Assembly (NCBI GenBank): GCA_038063315.1
Contig: JBBTVI010000008.1
Span: forward strand, 1-62,159
Length of the DNA: 62,159 nucleotides
From: JBBTVI01 sp038063315
Lineage (GTDB): Bacteria; Patescibacteriota; Minisyncoccia; Sungbacterales; HO2-52-23
Direction of reading: 5' to 3'
Shown here: positions 25,174 through 33,047 of the stretch, piece by piece
How positions within the stretch are numbered: position 1 is the first letter of the stretch
Layout: each line of letters begins with the position of its first letter
Translations under genes and position numbers: made by a program
Notes under the pieces: generated by a model
Seen by the model: the letters and a program-made list of their open reading frames with translations, nothing else
Database searches by the model: none
Told to the model about the DNA's origin: nothing

Positions 25174-25261
25174 GTCATTGCGAGCGCCTCCGAGTTTGAC
25201 GAGGTGGCGCGCGGCAATCCAGCATTTTGGATTGCTTCGTCGTCTGACTCCTCGCAATGAC
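25174..25261. repeat. REP-like dispersed repeat, copy 6
   Basis: GTCATTGCGAGCGCC through GCGCGGCAATCC, then TTCGTCGTCTGACTCCTCGCAATGAC. It is an inverted-orientation composite of the family. Confidence 0.85.
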
Positions 25262-25526
25262 GTATAGAAGGGCGGTGTTGGAAGGAGCTATGAGGGGGGT
25301 CTAACTCCATAGAAGTTTCATCAGACGACTTTGTTTTTACTAAAAAAATTTCTTTTTCTTCATCGGCATTCGCGGCATGCTGGTGATAATCAATATGACG
25401 AATTTGGTTGGCTGGCGGTATTATAAGCGATGTTAGAATCCTTGTCTTGCACGGAATACGGAATATCGTTGTTTATCGTTTTTCAAAATATTCCCGCCGA
25501 ACTTTTTTGTGGATAATGGACACGGA
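25262..25526. other. Gene-free spacer
   Basis: This 265-bp stretch after the repeat has no convincing frame or RNA gene. Scattered stops occur in all frames. Confidence 0.5.
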
Positions 25527-25730
25527 TCAAAGCCCTAAATTGGTATACGTGCTATAGATACCGATAAATTGAGGAACGAGAACTATGAGTCCGATGAGAG
25601 GGAAAACAATCACCGCAACGGAAATCGTGAGGGTCCAGAAAAAGTACCGCCGCATCTGTCGGCTTATTTTCATCTGTTCATCGAATTTCTTTTCAATGGT
25701 GTCTAATTTTTGCAGAATTTCTTGGTCCAT
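25527..25730 (-). CDS. Small membrane protein (67 aa)
   Basis: MDQEILQKLDTIEKKFDEQM forms a short cytoplasmic coiled coil. It is followed by RRYFFWTLTISVAVIVFPLI and VLVPQFIGIY, that is, one hydrophobic hairpin or two short helices. Proteins with this FxWT(L)xIS...PLIG pattern are frequent in Patescibacteria as I recall them, and their function is unknown. It lies 16 bp from the next gene on the same strand. Confidence 0.65.
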   Translation of the reverse strand: MDQEILQKLDTIEKKFDEQMKISRQMRRYFFWTLTISVAVIVFPLIGLIVLVPQFIGIYSTYTNLGL

Positions 25731-25745
25731 AGTGTGTGGCTTAAT

Positions 25746-26201
25746 CTAGTTTTTAATTGTTGCTAAAAGGACTAATGCAAAAAGATTTAAAATAACCATT
25801 CTCGCGACCAAATGATTTCTTTGAGTATCTAGAAAATCTATATAGTCTCCGAAACCATGCCTATGGCTATCGTAGTGCGGTTTCGCTCCGCCTTCGGTAA
25901 CTCCTCGCCCCTTAAAACTCTCACTTAAATATTTTTCTCCCAATACAAGATATTGTTTCGCGGTGATAATTTTCCCCTCAACCTGTTTAACTTTAAACCA
26001 GTAAAAAAGAATTAAAGCTACTATAAACACTACTTTAAAACCGATAGGTGAAAATAAGAACACAAGAAGCCCAATAAGTATAAAAACTATCTCCTCAAGA
26101 TCTATCAAACTAGCACGAACAGAAAAATCCTTATTCCAATCTTCTTTGTACTTGATTACTTTTTCAATGGAATATTCTTTGTATTGATCTTGTTGCTCCA
26201 T
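25746..26201 (-). CDS. Hypothetical membrane protein (151 aa)
   Basis: Two hydrophobic helices near residues 35-70 (EIVFILIGLLVFLFSPIGFK, VVFIVALILFYWF) and one at the C-terminus (ARMVILNLFALVLLA) flank a soluble segment with KQYLVLGEKYLSESFKGRGV. No family is recognised. It is AT-rich relative to neighbours and lies immediately outside the tRNA-Gln boundary of the 5.5-kb island. Confidence 0.6.
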   Translation of the reverse strand: MEQQDQYKEYSIEKVIKYKEDWNKDFSVRASLIDLEEIVFILIGLLVFLFSPIGFKVVFIVALILFYWFKVKQVEGKIITAKQYLVLGEKYLSESFKGRGVTEGGAKPHYDSHRHGFGDYIDFLDTQRNHLVARMVILNLFALVLLATIKN

Positions 26202-26238
26202 AAAATACTCTTCGGAGTCCGAACTTATCTTAGGCTAA

Positions 26239-26311
26239 CTGCCGGGCTAGGGCTCGAACCTAGAGTTTCCTGCTCCAAAGGCAGGCGTGTTGCCAATTAC
26301 ACTACCCGGCA
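26239..26311 (-). tRNA. tRNA-Gln (anticodon TTG), copy 1
   Basis: The cloverleaf on the - strand has acceptor TGCCGGG / CCCGGCA, anticodon stem CCTGC / GCAGG with loop CTTTGGA (anticodon TTG) and T loop TTCGAGC. It is identical to the copy at 31743-31815 and has no encoded CCA. The left edge of the long direct repeat coincides with its 3' end. Confidence 0.93.
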
Positions 26312-26321
26312 ATAATGCGCT

Positions 26322-26661
26322 TTACGCGGATAATTTTTCTTGCGGCGATTGTTCGGACTGATCCGCCAGGATTTCCAAAATCGTTATCTCAAGAGGGAGT
26401 TGGGGAATGGGAGAGGCGCGGAAGCGCTGGAGGTTGTCGGTGATCGTAAGCACCGCGCGGGTAAGGATGGGTTCGTCCAAATGAGGGAGATTTTTTGCGA
26501 TGCAGTCGCGCTCCGCAGGCAGCATATCCTCCGCAAACCGCGGAGCCGCTGCGGCATCGAGGTGCAGAAGGAGTGCGTGGCGGAAATAGCGGAGGAGCAG
26601 GCGGAGAAGCGCTGTGGTGTCGCTACCCGCGTCGGCAAGTTCCTGAACAAGCGCGAGCGCT
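26322..26661 (-). pseudogene. dnaX: dnaX 3' fragment
   Basis: The frame reads the C-terminal 110 or so residues of DnaX and ends SPQEKLSA exactly like the intact gene. Its last 67 residues are identical in protein to the intact copy, although the DNA differs at many third positions. An in-frame stop lies just upstream of the break at 26661. It is therefore a fragment brought with the repeat, not a second gene. Confidence 0.88.
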
Positions 26662-26723
26662 GGGGTATTTTTGTTCTATCGTTCCGTTATCGGGTGATCC
26701 AACGCTTCTTATTTTTGCGTGGG

Positions 26724-28847
26724 TTAGGATGCAATCGGAAGCGTAAAATGAAACGTTGTCCCCTGGCCTTCTTTCGATTCAAACCAAATTGTTCCGCCGT
26801 GCGCTTTCACAATATTGTTTGCAATAAACAAGCCAAGACCCGATCCATTCGGTTCGATCTTTATCGCATTTTTTCCTCGAAAGAATTTCGTGAAAATGCG
26901 TTCTTGCTGGTTTTCGGGTATGCCGATGCCGGTATCGTGCACCGAAACGGTTATCTGCTCTTGCGCCTGAATTGCCCGGATTTTAGTCGTGCCTTTCGAC
27001 GTATAGCGCATCGCATTGTCGAGTAAATTCTTCAGAACCATCTCGATGGCTTCCGTGTCGATGAGAACGTCCGGCAACGTTTCCTTCGGCGCTTCAAAGA
27101 ACAATCGTCTTTGGCCCTTGTGGTGTCCGCCCTCCGAGAGGTTTTTTACTACCGATGCAATAAGATTGGTTATACTTGTCTTTACCGGCTTGTATACGTA
27201 TCGGCCCTCTTCAAGCCGTGCTACGTCAAGTAGATTGCTGACCAACGACACCATTTTTTCAATAGAGCTGAACGCGGTTTTTATCATGCGCGCCTGTTCG
27301 GAATTCAGGGCTCCCGCTTCTCCGGAATCAAGAATATGTATGCTCCATTTCAACGCGGTCAATGGAGTGCGGAGTTGATGCGCCGCAATGGAAACAAATT
27401 CTATTTTTGAGCGCTCAAGGTGTTTTTCTCGCGTAATATCATGCAGTATGATCATCAGGCGTTTTTGCTCCTGGCCAAATTCAACGGGTACCGCAGTAAT
27501 TTCCACGGTCATGTCGTCGCGCATGGGGAATTCCTTTCGGAATACGGCTTCCGGGTTGGTTCCGAGCAGTCGAACGAGGTTCCCAAATAACGGCAGGGAT
27601 GTGAGCGTTGCAATCTCTTTTCCGGCAATGTTGCGTTCTTCAATGCCAAAGATTTTTACGACTTGCGGATTTATCAGTTCTATTTTCCCCCGTTGATCAA
27701 ATACCAATAATCCGTCGCCAATGGCATGAATAATACTCTCGGGAAGTTTACGCGCTTCAACCAAACCGTCGGTCATGGCATTAAAGTTTTCGGCCAATTT
27801 CCCGATTTCGTCTTTAGACGAAACTTGAGCGCGGCGAGTAAGTTCTCCCCTTGCAATAACGCCCGCGGTTTGAGTCAATAAGGCGACCGGTCGTATCACG
27901 TTGCGATTGATGATGATAAAAATTGCCAATGCGGCCAAGATACTCAGGATGACCGATACGAGCGCAAGATCCCGTGCTTCTCTGAGTGCCGGCGTAAAAG
28001 CAATATCCGTGGGCGTTTCTATGACGAGTCTCCATCCGTCCCCTTTATAGTTCAGGTATCCGAGTTGTCGCGTATGAGAGGCCAAAATTGAAACACTTGT
28101 TTTTGACGAAGGGAATATGCCGGACGTCTCACGCTCTTTTAATGCACTCTGGACAACCGGATCAAGCCGGTCGTCCCGCAATAAATCATTCCTGTTTTCG
28201 TCGGCATCCGAAGATCCGATCAGAAATCCTTCGGCGTTGTACAGGCGGGCTTTTTCAACGAGTTCCTCGAGAATTTCGGACACCACCGCCCAGCTGAAAT
28301 TTCCAATAACCACCCCCACAACGGGACGACCAAGTTCTCGACTTCGCACCGGCGCAGCAAACAAAATCGTGGGTTTGCCCGTTTCGTCGGCCATGACGAG
28401 ATCGGAGTAGTACACTTTTCTTTGTAGCGCCTGTTCAATGACCGTGTTTCTCTGCAGATACTCTGAGACGAATTTCCCGATCTCCTCTTTTTTAGTAGAG
28501 ACGACTACGACGCCGCTCGTATTCACCGCGTATAAAAGATCCCAGGGGCCGGTAAGGATGGTATTCTCATGAAATTCGCGCGCCAAATTTTCGTTGACGA
28601 CGGATTCTCCCTTCATAAAAAAGGACTCCAAGCTGTCATTCGCCGCAATAGTTGAGATGTCGAGATACCGCTCGTACAACAAGCGGTCAATTTTATCCAT
28701 GGTTTGGCGGGTGACTTCCAGCTGGTTATCTCCAATGGCCGTTTCGAGGCCTGATTTAGCGGTGGTAAACACAAAAAATCCTATGGCCCCGGCGGTAAGG
28801 ATCGCGGTAACAAAAATGCTTAACGAGATCTTCTGCGTTAGCATCAT
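26724..28847 (-). CDS. Cache-HAMP-PAS histidine kinase
   Basis: The 707-aa kinase has a membrane helix (about residues 8-28) and an extracellular double-Cache-like domain (about 35-290, ending in GWRLVIETPTDIAF). A second helix lies at about 300-318. HAMP (RPVALLTQTAGVIARGELTR), PAS (SIIHAIGDGLLVFDQRGKIE to EITAVPVEF) and the transmitter follow. The H-box is EFVSIAAHQLRTPLTALKWS, the N-box NLLDNAMRYTSKG, G1 DTGIGI and G2 GSGLGLFIANN. It is the last gene of the island and follows two binding-protein genes by 13 bp, which suggests that it reads signals through them. No response regulator is encoded in the island. Confidence 0.93.
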   Translation of the reverse strand: MMLTQKISLSIFVTAILTAGAIGFFVFTTAKSGLETAIGDNQLEVTRQTMDKIDRLLYERYLDISTIAANDSLESFFMKGESVVNENLAREFHENTILTGPWDLLYAVNTSGVVVVSTKKEEIGKFVSEYLQRNTVIEQALQRKVYYSDLVMADETGKPTILFAAPVRSRELGRPVVGVVIGNFSWAVVSEILEELVEKARLYNAEGFLIGSSDADENRNDLLRDDRLDPVVQSALKERETSGIFPSSKTSVSILASHTRQLGYLNYKGDGWRLVIETPTDIAFTPALREARDLALVSVILSILAALAIFIIINRNVIRPVALLTQTAGVIARGELTRRAQVSSKDEIGKLAENFNAMTDGLVEARKLPESIIHAIGDGLLVFDQRGKIELINPQVVKIFGIEERNIAGKEIATLTSLPLFGNLVRLLGTNPEAVFRKEFPMRDDMTVEITAVPVEFGQEQKRLMIILHDITREKHLERSKIEFVSIAAHQLRTPLTALKWSIHILDSGEAGALNSEQARMIKTAFSSIEKMVSLVSNLLDVARLEEGRYVYKPVKTSITNLIASVVKNLSEGGHHKGQRRLFFEAPKETLPDVLIDTEAIEMVLKNLLDNAMRYTSKGTTKIRAIQAQEQITVSVHDTGIGIPENQQERIFTKFFRGKNAIKIEPNGSGLGLFIANNIVKAHGGTIWFESKEGQGTTFHFTLPIAS

Positions 28848-28860
28848 GAATGTTGGATTG

Positions 28861-29886
28861 TCATTTCAAAAATTTTCGTGTAAATACCTTGTTGACGTCA
28901 AACTCGGTTTCGAGCAATCCGTTTGAGCGCATGGCCTCGTATAACGTTTGCCACCGAACAAACTGTATGTTTCCGAGTTTCTCCGGGCCGGAGGGTTGAA
29001 TCAAGGGAATGCTTTTCTCCAGGATAAATTTTTCAAGCTCCCGATCCTTATACGTTTCGTTTGTCACATACCGCATGGTAATGTCGACCGCTTCGTCGGG
29101 GTAGGCGATCGCGTGTCTCCAGCCTTTGAGCGTCGCCTCTACAAACCTCAGTACGACATTCGGGTCCTCGTCAATGAGACGCTGCGTCGTTGCCAAGAGA
29201 TCTCCGTTCATTGCAAAGCCAAAATTTTCAGGGAAAATGAGGTTGTACTTCAGACCGCGCTTGTCGAATAAATATACCTGGTCGGTGCGGTAAAGATTGA
29301 TTACGTCGGCGCGCTTGGCGACGACATCGTCTACCTCGGGGCCGGTTTCAAATCCAATGGGCTTTATCGTGACTTCGCTTTTATCGATCCCGAAGGTTTT
29401 GAGCAGCGCGGGGTAAATAATTTTTCCGTCATCCGTGTCTCCTTTAATGCCCAGCACCTTGCCCCGGAAATCCGCGGGAGTTTTGATGCCGCTTTCTTGC
29501 AGGGTAAGCATGGCCCACGAAGCGTCCTGATAGATCACCGCGAGCGCCCGGAAATCGAGTCCCCTGTCGACCGCTTTTAACAATTCAATGGGATTTAACA
29601 TGGCAAAATCGTCTTTTCGTTCGGCAAAATCCTTTTCCTGATTTCCCGCAAAATCCCACTCGCGAATCGTAACGTCCAAACCGGCATCCCGGTAAAACCC
29701 CTTGTCTTTGGCAACATACAGCCCGGCAAATTGCGTTTGGCCAAGCCATTTTAAGCTGATGCTTACTTTCTTGAGTTCTGTGGGTACGCGCTGATCTCCC
29801 CTTCCCGTATTGTTTTGCCGCCATACCAATAGCATCCCTCCAACCACCAGGACGAGAAAAACCCCGATAAGAATTTTTTTGTTCAT
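28861..29886 (-). CDS. NMT1/THI5-family substrate-binding protein A
   Basis: The 341-aa exported protein has an N-terminal membrane anchor (KKILIGVFLVLVVGGMLLVW) and the SsuA/THI5-like fold. Landmarks are SISLKWLGQTQFAGLYVAKD, KGFYRDAGLDVTIREWDFAG, and IKTPADFRGKVLGIKGDTDD. Relatives bind pyrimidine precursors, sulfonates or similar small molecules for ABC transporters. No permease or ATPase gene is present in the window. It shares the domain layout of its neighbour at 29935-30933 and lies 13 bp before the kinase gene. Confidence 0.88.
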   Translation of the reverse strand: MNKKILIGVFLVLVVGGMLLVWRQNNTGRGDQRVPTELKKVSISLKWLGQTQFAGLYVAKDKGFYRDAGLDVTIREWDFAGNQEKDFAERKDDFAMLNPIELLKAVDRGLDFRALAVIYQDASWAMLTLQESGIKTPADFRGKVLGIKGDTDDGKIIYPALLKTFGIDKSEVTIKPIGFETGPEVDDVVAKRADVINLYRTDQVYLFDKRGLKYNLIFPENFGFAMNGDLLATTQRLIDEDPNVVLRFVEATLKGWRHAIAYPDEAVDITMRYVTNETYKDRELEKFILEKSIPLIQPSGPEKLGNIQFVRWQTLYEAMRSNGLLETEFDVNKVFTRKFLK

Positions 29887-29934
29887 ATGCGTTATTGCTC
29901 TTACGAATAAACCGTCGACTTTTTTAGATGATCA

Positions 29935-30933
29935 CTACCGCAAAAATTCCGTAGTGTATGTGGCGCTGATGTCCTTATCTTTGGAAATGACCCCGTACTG
30001 ACGCAATAGGGCGTAGGTGCGGTTCCATTTCGAAAAGTTAATCTGACCGATTTTCGTTGCCGAGGAGCGTTTCACCAATACCGCCGTCTCTTCGAGCATG
30101 TCCTGCTGAATTTCTCGCGTTGAATCCTCTACGTATTGCATGGTTATGTCCACCGCTTCTTCCTGATTGGCTACTGCCCATTCCCAGCCCTTTAAGGTTG
30201 CTTGCACAAATGCGCGTACCAGCTCATGCTTTTCATCAATCGTCCTCTGCCTCGCGATGAGCACATCCGCATAAATATCCACGCCGAATTCTTCAGGTTT
30301 TATGAGGTTGACCGCGTATCCCATTCGTTCTGCCGCCTTGGGTTCATTCGTTCTGAAGCCTGGCCATACGTCAACTGCTTTTTCAAGTAAGGGAGTAATT
30401 TCAGAAGTGTCGGCCGGCACTTCAATAATGTTCTTTTGATCAATGCCTAAGTTACGAAGCATCGCAATATATGTGTAGTAGGTCCCGGTGCCCTTTCGTA
30501 CACCGACCCTTTTACCGATAAAGTCCTGAGGCGTCTCGATGCCGGATGATTTGAGTGCAAAGTAGACGACCGGATTTTCTTGATAAATTGCTGCGATCGC
30601 CTTAATCGGTTTTCCTTCCGAAACGGCAACCAGTAGATCATCGGCTCCGGCGACGCCAAATTCCGCTTGTCCGCCGAGGACGTTGGCGATAGGGGGTCGA
30701 TCCGGTCCGCCGCGTTCAATGTGTACATCCAAACCCGCAGCTTTATAGAAGCCCTTTTCTTTCGCCGCATAAATTCCGGCAAACTGCGCCTGATGCTTCC
30801 ACTTTAATTGAACGGTGACCTTTTTTGGCTCGCGTGCATAGTGAGCGCGTTGCCGTTGCAACGTAAAGGAAATAATGAATGCGAGTATGGCCGAACATCC
30901 TATGATGAGTACCCAAAGAGTTTTTTTATGCAT
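29935..30933 (-). CDS. NMT1/THI5-family substrate-binding protein B
   Basis: This 332-aa paralog of the neighbouring binding protein has an N-terminal anchor (LWVLIIGCSAILAFIISFTL), then TVQLKWKHQAQFAGIYAAKE. KGFYKAAGLDVHIERGGPDR, AEFGVAGADDLLVAVSEGKP and GKRVGVRKGTGTYYTYIAML follow. The GVRKGTGT loop corresponds to the ligand-phosphate or anion loop of the THI5 family. The paralog has GIKGDTDD there, so ligands may differ. A TATAAT-like -10 lies upstream at 30959-30954. Confidence 0.88.
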   Translation of the reverse strand: MHKKTLWVLIIGCSAILAFIISFTLQRQRAHYAREPKKVTVQLKWKHQAQFAGIYAAKEKGFYKAAGLDVHIERGGPDRPPIANVLGGQAEFGVAGADDLLVAVSEGKPIKAIAAIYQENPVVYFALKSSGIETPQDFIGKRVGVRKGTGTYYTYIAMLRNLGIDQKNIIEVPADTSEITPLLEKAVDVWPGFRTNEPKAAERMGYAVNLIKPEEFGVDIYADVLIARQRTIDEKHELVRAFVQATLKGWEWAVANQEEAVDITMQYVEDSTREIQQDMLEETAVLVKRSSATKIGQINFSKWNRTYALLRQYGVISKDKDISATYTTEFLR

Positions 30934-30954
30934 AGTATATTGACGATAGTTTTA

Positions 30955-31707
30955 TTATACCACACGCGTTTGTTTGGCGAGAGTAAATACCGCTTTTCCC
31001 AGTGCGAAGCAATCACGGTAGATATACCCCTGGGGTATGGCTATACCAACGGGAGCAAAGCATTTTTCATCTTGTATGTTCAGGCGGCTCGTTTCAAAAG
31101 CGGCCTTGAACTGTGGCATCGTTTGAACCGCGTTTTCGGTAGACATGAGTTCGTCTCCGAATCCAAGCTGTAGAGGAACAATTTCATTCTTGAGCTTTTC
31201 GAACGCATTCGAGTTTTCTTCCCGTAAATAAACGATATTCGTCGCGATATAGAAACTTCCGCCGAATCTCAAAATTCGAGCGACCTCGTGCACGATGTGA
31301 CGTAACTCGTTCTCTCGAAAATACATGATGCTGAAGCTGGAAAGCGCCAGATCGAATGATTCGTCCGGAAAAGGCAAGTCCCTCATATCTCCTTTATGGA
31401 TGGATAGGCGCCGTGACCTTGTGCGTCGCTCTTCTGCTTTTGCGAGCTTAATCATATCGCTGCTTGAATCAAGGCCCACAACATTTCGAGCTCCGCGCGC
31501 GTAAAGATTTTTGCTCCATCGCGCATCTCCGCAGCCGATTTCAATCGCATCTTTTCCTTTCAAGCATTTGGGCAGTATCATTCGGAGGTATTCCAACACT
31601 TCGGCGTCAATCCCTCCGGTTGCATCCTTCTTACCGCGTTTGGCTCGTTTATAGTATTGAGCAATTTTATCGCTCGCGTAAAGGCCCGCGAGGTGTTTGT
31701 TTTTCAT
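30955..31707 (-). CDS. Class I SAM-dependent methyltransferase
   Basis: The 250-aa protein has motif I DAIEIGCGDARWSKNLYARG, motif II VVGLDSSSDMIKLAKAEE, GDMRDLPFPDESFDLALSSF and EVARILRFGGSFYIATN. This is the UbiE/Methyltransf_11 pattern. The substrate is unknown. A good ribosome-binding site (GAGAGGAG) lies about 8 bases before the ATG. It is the first gene inside the island next to tRNA-Gln copy 2, with 35 bp between. Confidence 0.85.
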   Translation of the reverse strand: MKNKHLAGLYASDKIAQYYKRAKRGKKDATGGIDAEVLEYLRMILPKCLKGKDAIEIGCGDARWSKNLYARGARNVVGLDSSSDMIKLAKAEERRTRSRRLSIHKGDMRDLPFPDESFDLALSSFSIMYFRENELRHIVHEVARILRFGGSFYIATNIVYLREENSNAFEKLKNEIVPLQLGFGDELMSTENAVQTMPQFKAAFETSRLNIQDEKCFAPVGIAIPQGYIYRDCFALGKAVFTLAKQTRVV

Positions 31708-31742
31708 AGCATTAACTCCTCTCGGTAGGGGTCACAGTTTTT

Positions 31743-31815
31743 CTGCCGGGCTAGGGCTCGAACCTAGAGTTTCCTGCTCCAAAGGCAGGCGTGTTGCCAA
31801 TTACACTACCCGGCA
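31743..31815 (-). tRNA. tRNA-Gln (anticodon TTG), copy 2
   Basis: Identical to copy 1 at 26239-26311. It lies 10 bp downstream of the intact dnaX gene on the same strand and is probably co-transcribed with it. Confidence 0.93.
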
Positions 31816-32165
31816 ATAATGCGCTTTACGCGGATAATTTTTCTTGCGGCGATTGTTCGGACTGATCCGCCAGGATTTCCAGGATCGTTATCTCAAGTGG
31901 AAGCTGGGGAATGGGAGAGGCGCGGAAGCGCTGGAGATTGTCGGTGATCGTGAGCACCGCGCGGGTGAGGATGGGCTCGTCTAAATGCGGGAGATTTTTT
32001 GCGATGCAGTCGCGCTCCGCGGGCAGCATATCCTCCGCAAACCGCGGAGCAGCGGCGGCGTCCAGACGCAGAAGGAGCGCGTGGCGGAAATAGCGGAGGA
32101 GCAGGCGGAGAAGCGCTACGGTGTCGCTACCCGCGTCGGCAAGTTCCTGAACAAGCGCGAGCGCT
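31743..32165. repeat. 423-bp direct repeat, right copy
   Basis: Right-hand copy of the island boundary, containing tRNA-Gln and the 3' 340 bp of the intact dnaX. Confidence 0.92.
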
Positions 32166-32947
32166 CCGGCCGGGTTTTTCTCTGCAATGAGGGAAAACAA
32201 TTTTTGCGCGGCCTCGCTTTTGGGAAGGCCGAGGATATCCTCCACTTCCGTTGAGGTTATTTTTTTGTCTTCCGCGGCCATGATTTGCCCGAGAATGCTT
32301 TCCGCGTCGCGGAGGGACCCCTCTCCGGCGCGCGCGATCAGATGCGCGGCCTCGGGCGCGAGCGCAACTTTTTCTTTTTTCGCGATTGCGCCGAGGCGGG
32401 AGGCGACCGCGGAAATCGGCGGTCGGCGGAACGTATAATGCTGGGTGCGCGAGACGATTGTCGCGGGCATTTTTTCAATCTCGGTTGTGGCGAGGATGAA
32501 GACCACATGCGTCGGGGGCTCTTCCAGCGTTTTGAGGAGCGCATTGAAGGCCTCTTTGGTCAGCATGTGGCATTCGTCCACGATATATGTTTTGAAGGAG
32601 CCGCCTGGGGGAGCGAAGCGCGCGGATTCGCGGAGCGCCCGGATTTCGTCAATGCCGCGGTTGGAGGCCGCGTCAATCTCGATCACGTTGAGAGCGCGAT
32701 TGCCGTTGAACTCTGCGCACGAGGCGCAGGAATTGCAGGGTCTCACTGCACCAGTACAGTTGAGCGATTTTGCGATGAGGCGAGCAATCGTGGTCTTGCC
32801 TACGCCGCGTGGCCCCGCGAAAAGATACGCGTGCGCGACGCGGTTCGTCTTGATGGCGTTGGTGATTGGCCGGACGATATGGTCCTGCCCGACGATATCG
32901 TCAAATGCCATCGGGCGATATTTCCGGTAAAGGACGAGATGGTTCAT
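31826..32947 (-). CDS. dnaX: DNA polymerase III gamma/tau subunit (short, gamma-like)
   Basis: The 373-aa clamp-loader ATPase starts MNHLVLYRKYRPMAFDDIVG. It has Walker A FAGPRGVGKTTIARLIAKSL, the zinc module CTGAVRPCNSCASCAEF, Walker B YIVDECHMLTKEAFNALLK, sensor 1 ILATTE and the Arg-finger region TIVSRTQHYTFRR. It stops after the collar domain, so the tau-specific C-terminus is absent. This resembles the gamma form produced by frameshifting elsewhere. It pairs functionally with the delta' gene at 41167-42240. Its 3' end is duplicated at 26322-26661. Confidence 0.95.
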   Translation of the reverse strand: MNHLVLYRKYRPMAFDDIVGQDHIVRPITNAIKTNRVAHAYLFAGPRGVGKTTIARLIAKSLNCTGAVRPCNSCASCAEFNGNRALNVIEIDAASNRGIDEIRALRESARFAPPGGSFKTYIVDECHMLTKEAFNALLKTLEEPPTHVVFILATTEIEKMPATIVSRTQHYTFRRPPISAVASRLGAIAKKEKVALAPEAAHLIARAGEGSLRDAESILGQIMAAEDKKITSTEVEDILGLPKSEAAQKLFSLIAEKNPAGALALVQELADAGSDTVALLRLLLRYFRHALLLRLDAAAAPRFAEDMLPAERDCIAKNLPHLDEPILTRAVLTITDNLQRFRASPIPQLPLEITILEILADQSEQSPQEKLSA

Positions 32948-32994
32948 AATGGGATATTCCGCTTCCTCTCGATGAGAATAACACGAAAAAGCGC

Positions 32995-33033
32995 GAAAAA
33001 AAAGCCCGTCCGGCGCTGGGTCGGACGGGCTTT
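32995..33033 (-). terminator. Rho-independent terminator of gapA
   Basis: A 12-bp stem AAAGCCCGTCCG / CGGACGGGCTTT with a nine-base loop is followed on the - strand by a run of T. It lies 15 bp after the gapA stop. Confidence 0.93.
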
Positions 33034-33047
33034 ATCGGTCGCTTCCG

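Larger units (their letters stand above)
26239..26661. repeat. 423-bp direct repeat, left copy (tRNA-Gln + dnaX 3' end)
   Basis: Matches 31743-32165 at a constant offset of 5504 bp without indels and with roughly 20 substitutions. Most substitutions are silent in dnaX. Identity starts exactly at the tRNA 3' end and breaks off inside dnaX. Confidence 0.92.

Noticed and set aside
26322..26525. A second short dnaX-like gene
   Set aside because: The frame lacks the entire ATPase domain, has an in-frame stop just upstream and lies inside the direct repeat. It is a fragment.
26239..31815. Phage or ICE integrase for the tRNA-Gln-bounded island
   Set aside because: All four complete genes inside (kinase, two binding proteins, methyltransferase) were read, and none resembles a recombinase. 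The integration mechanism therefore stays open.
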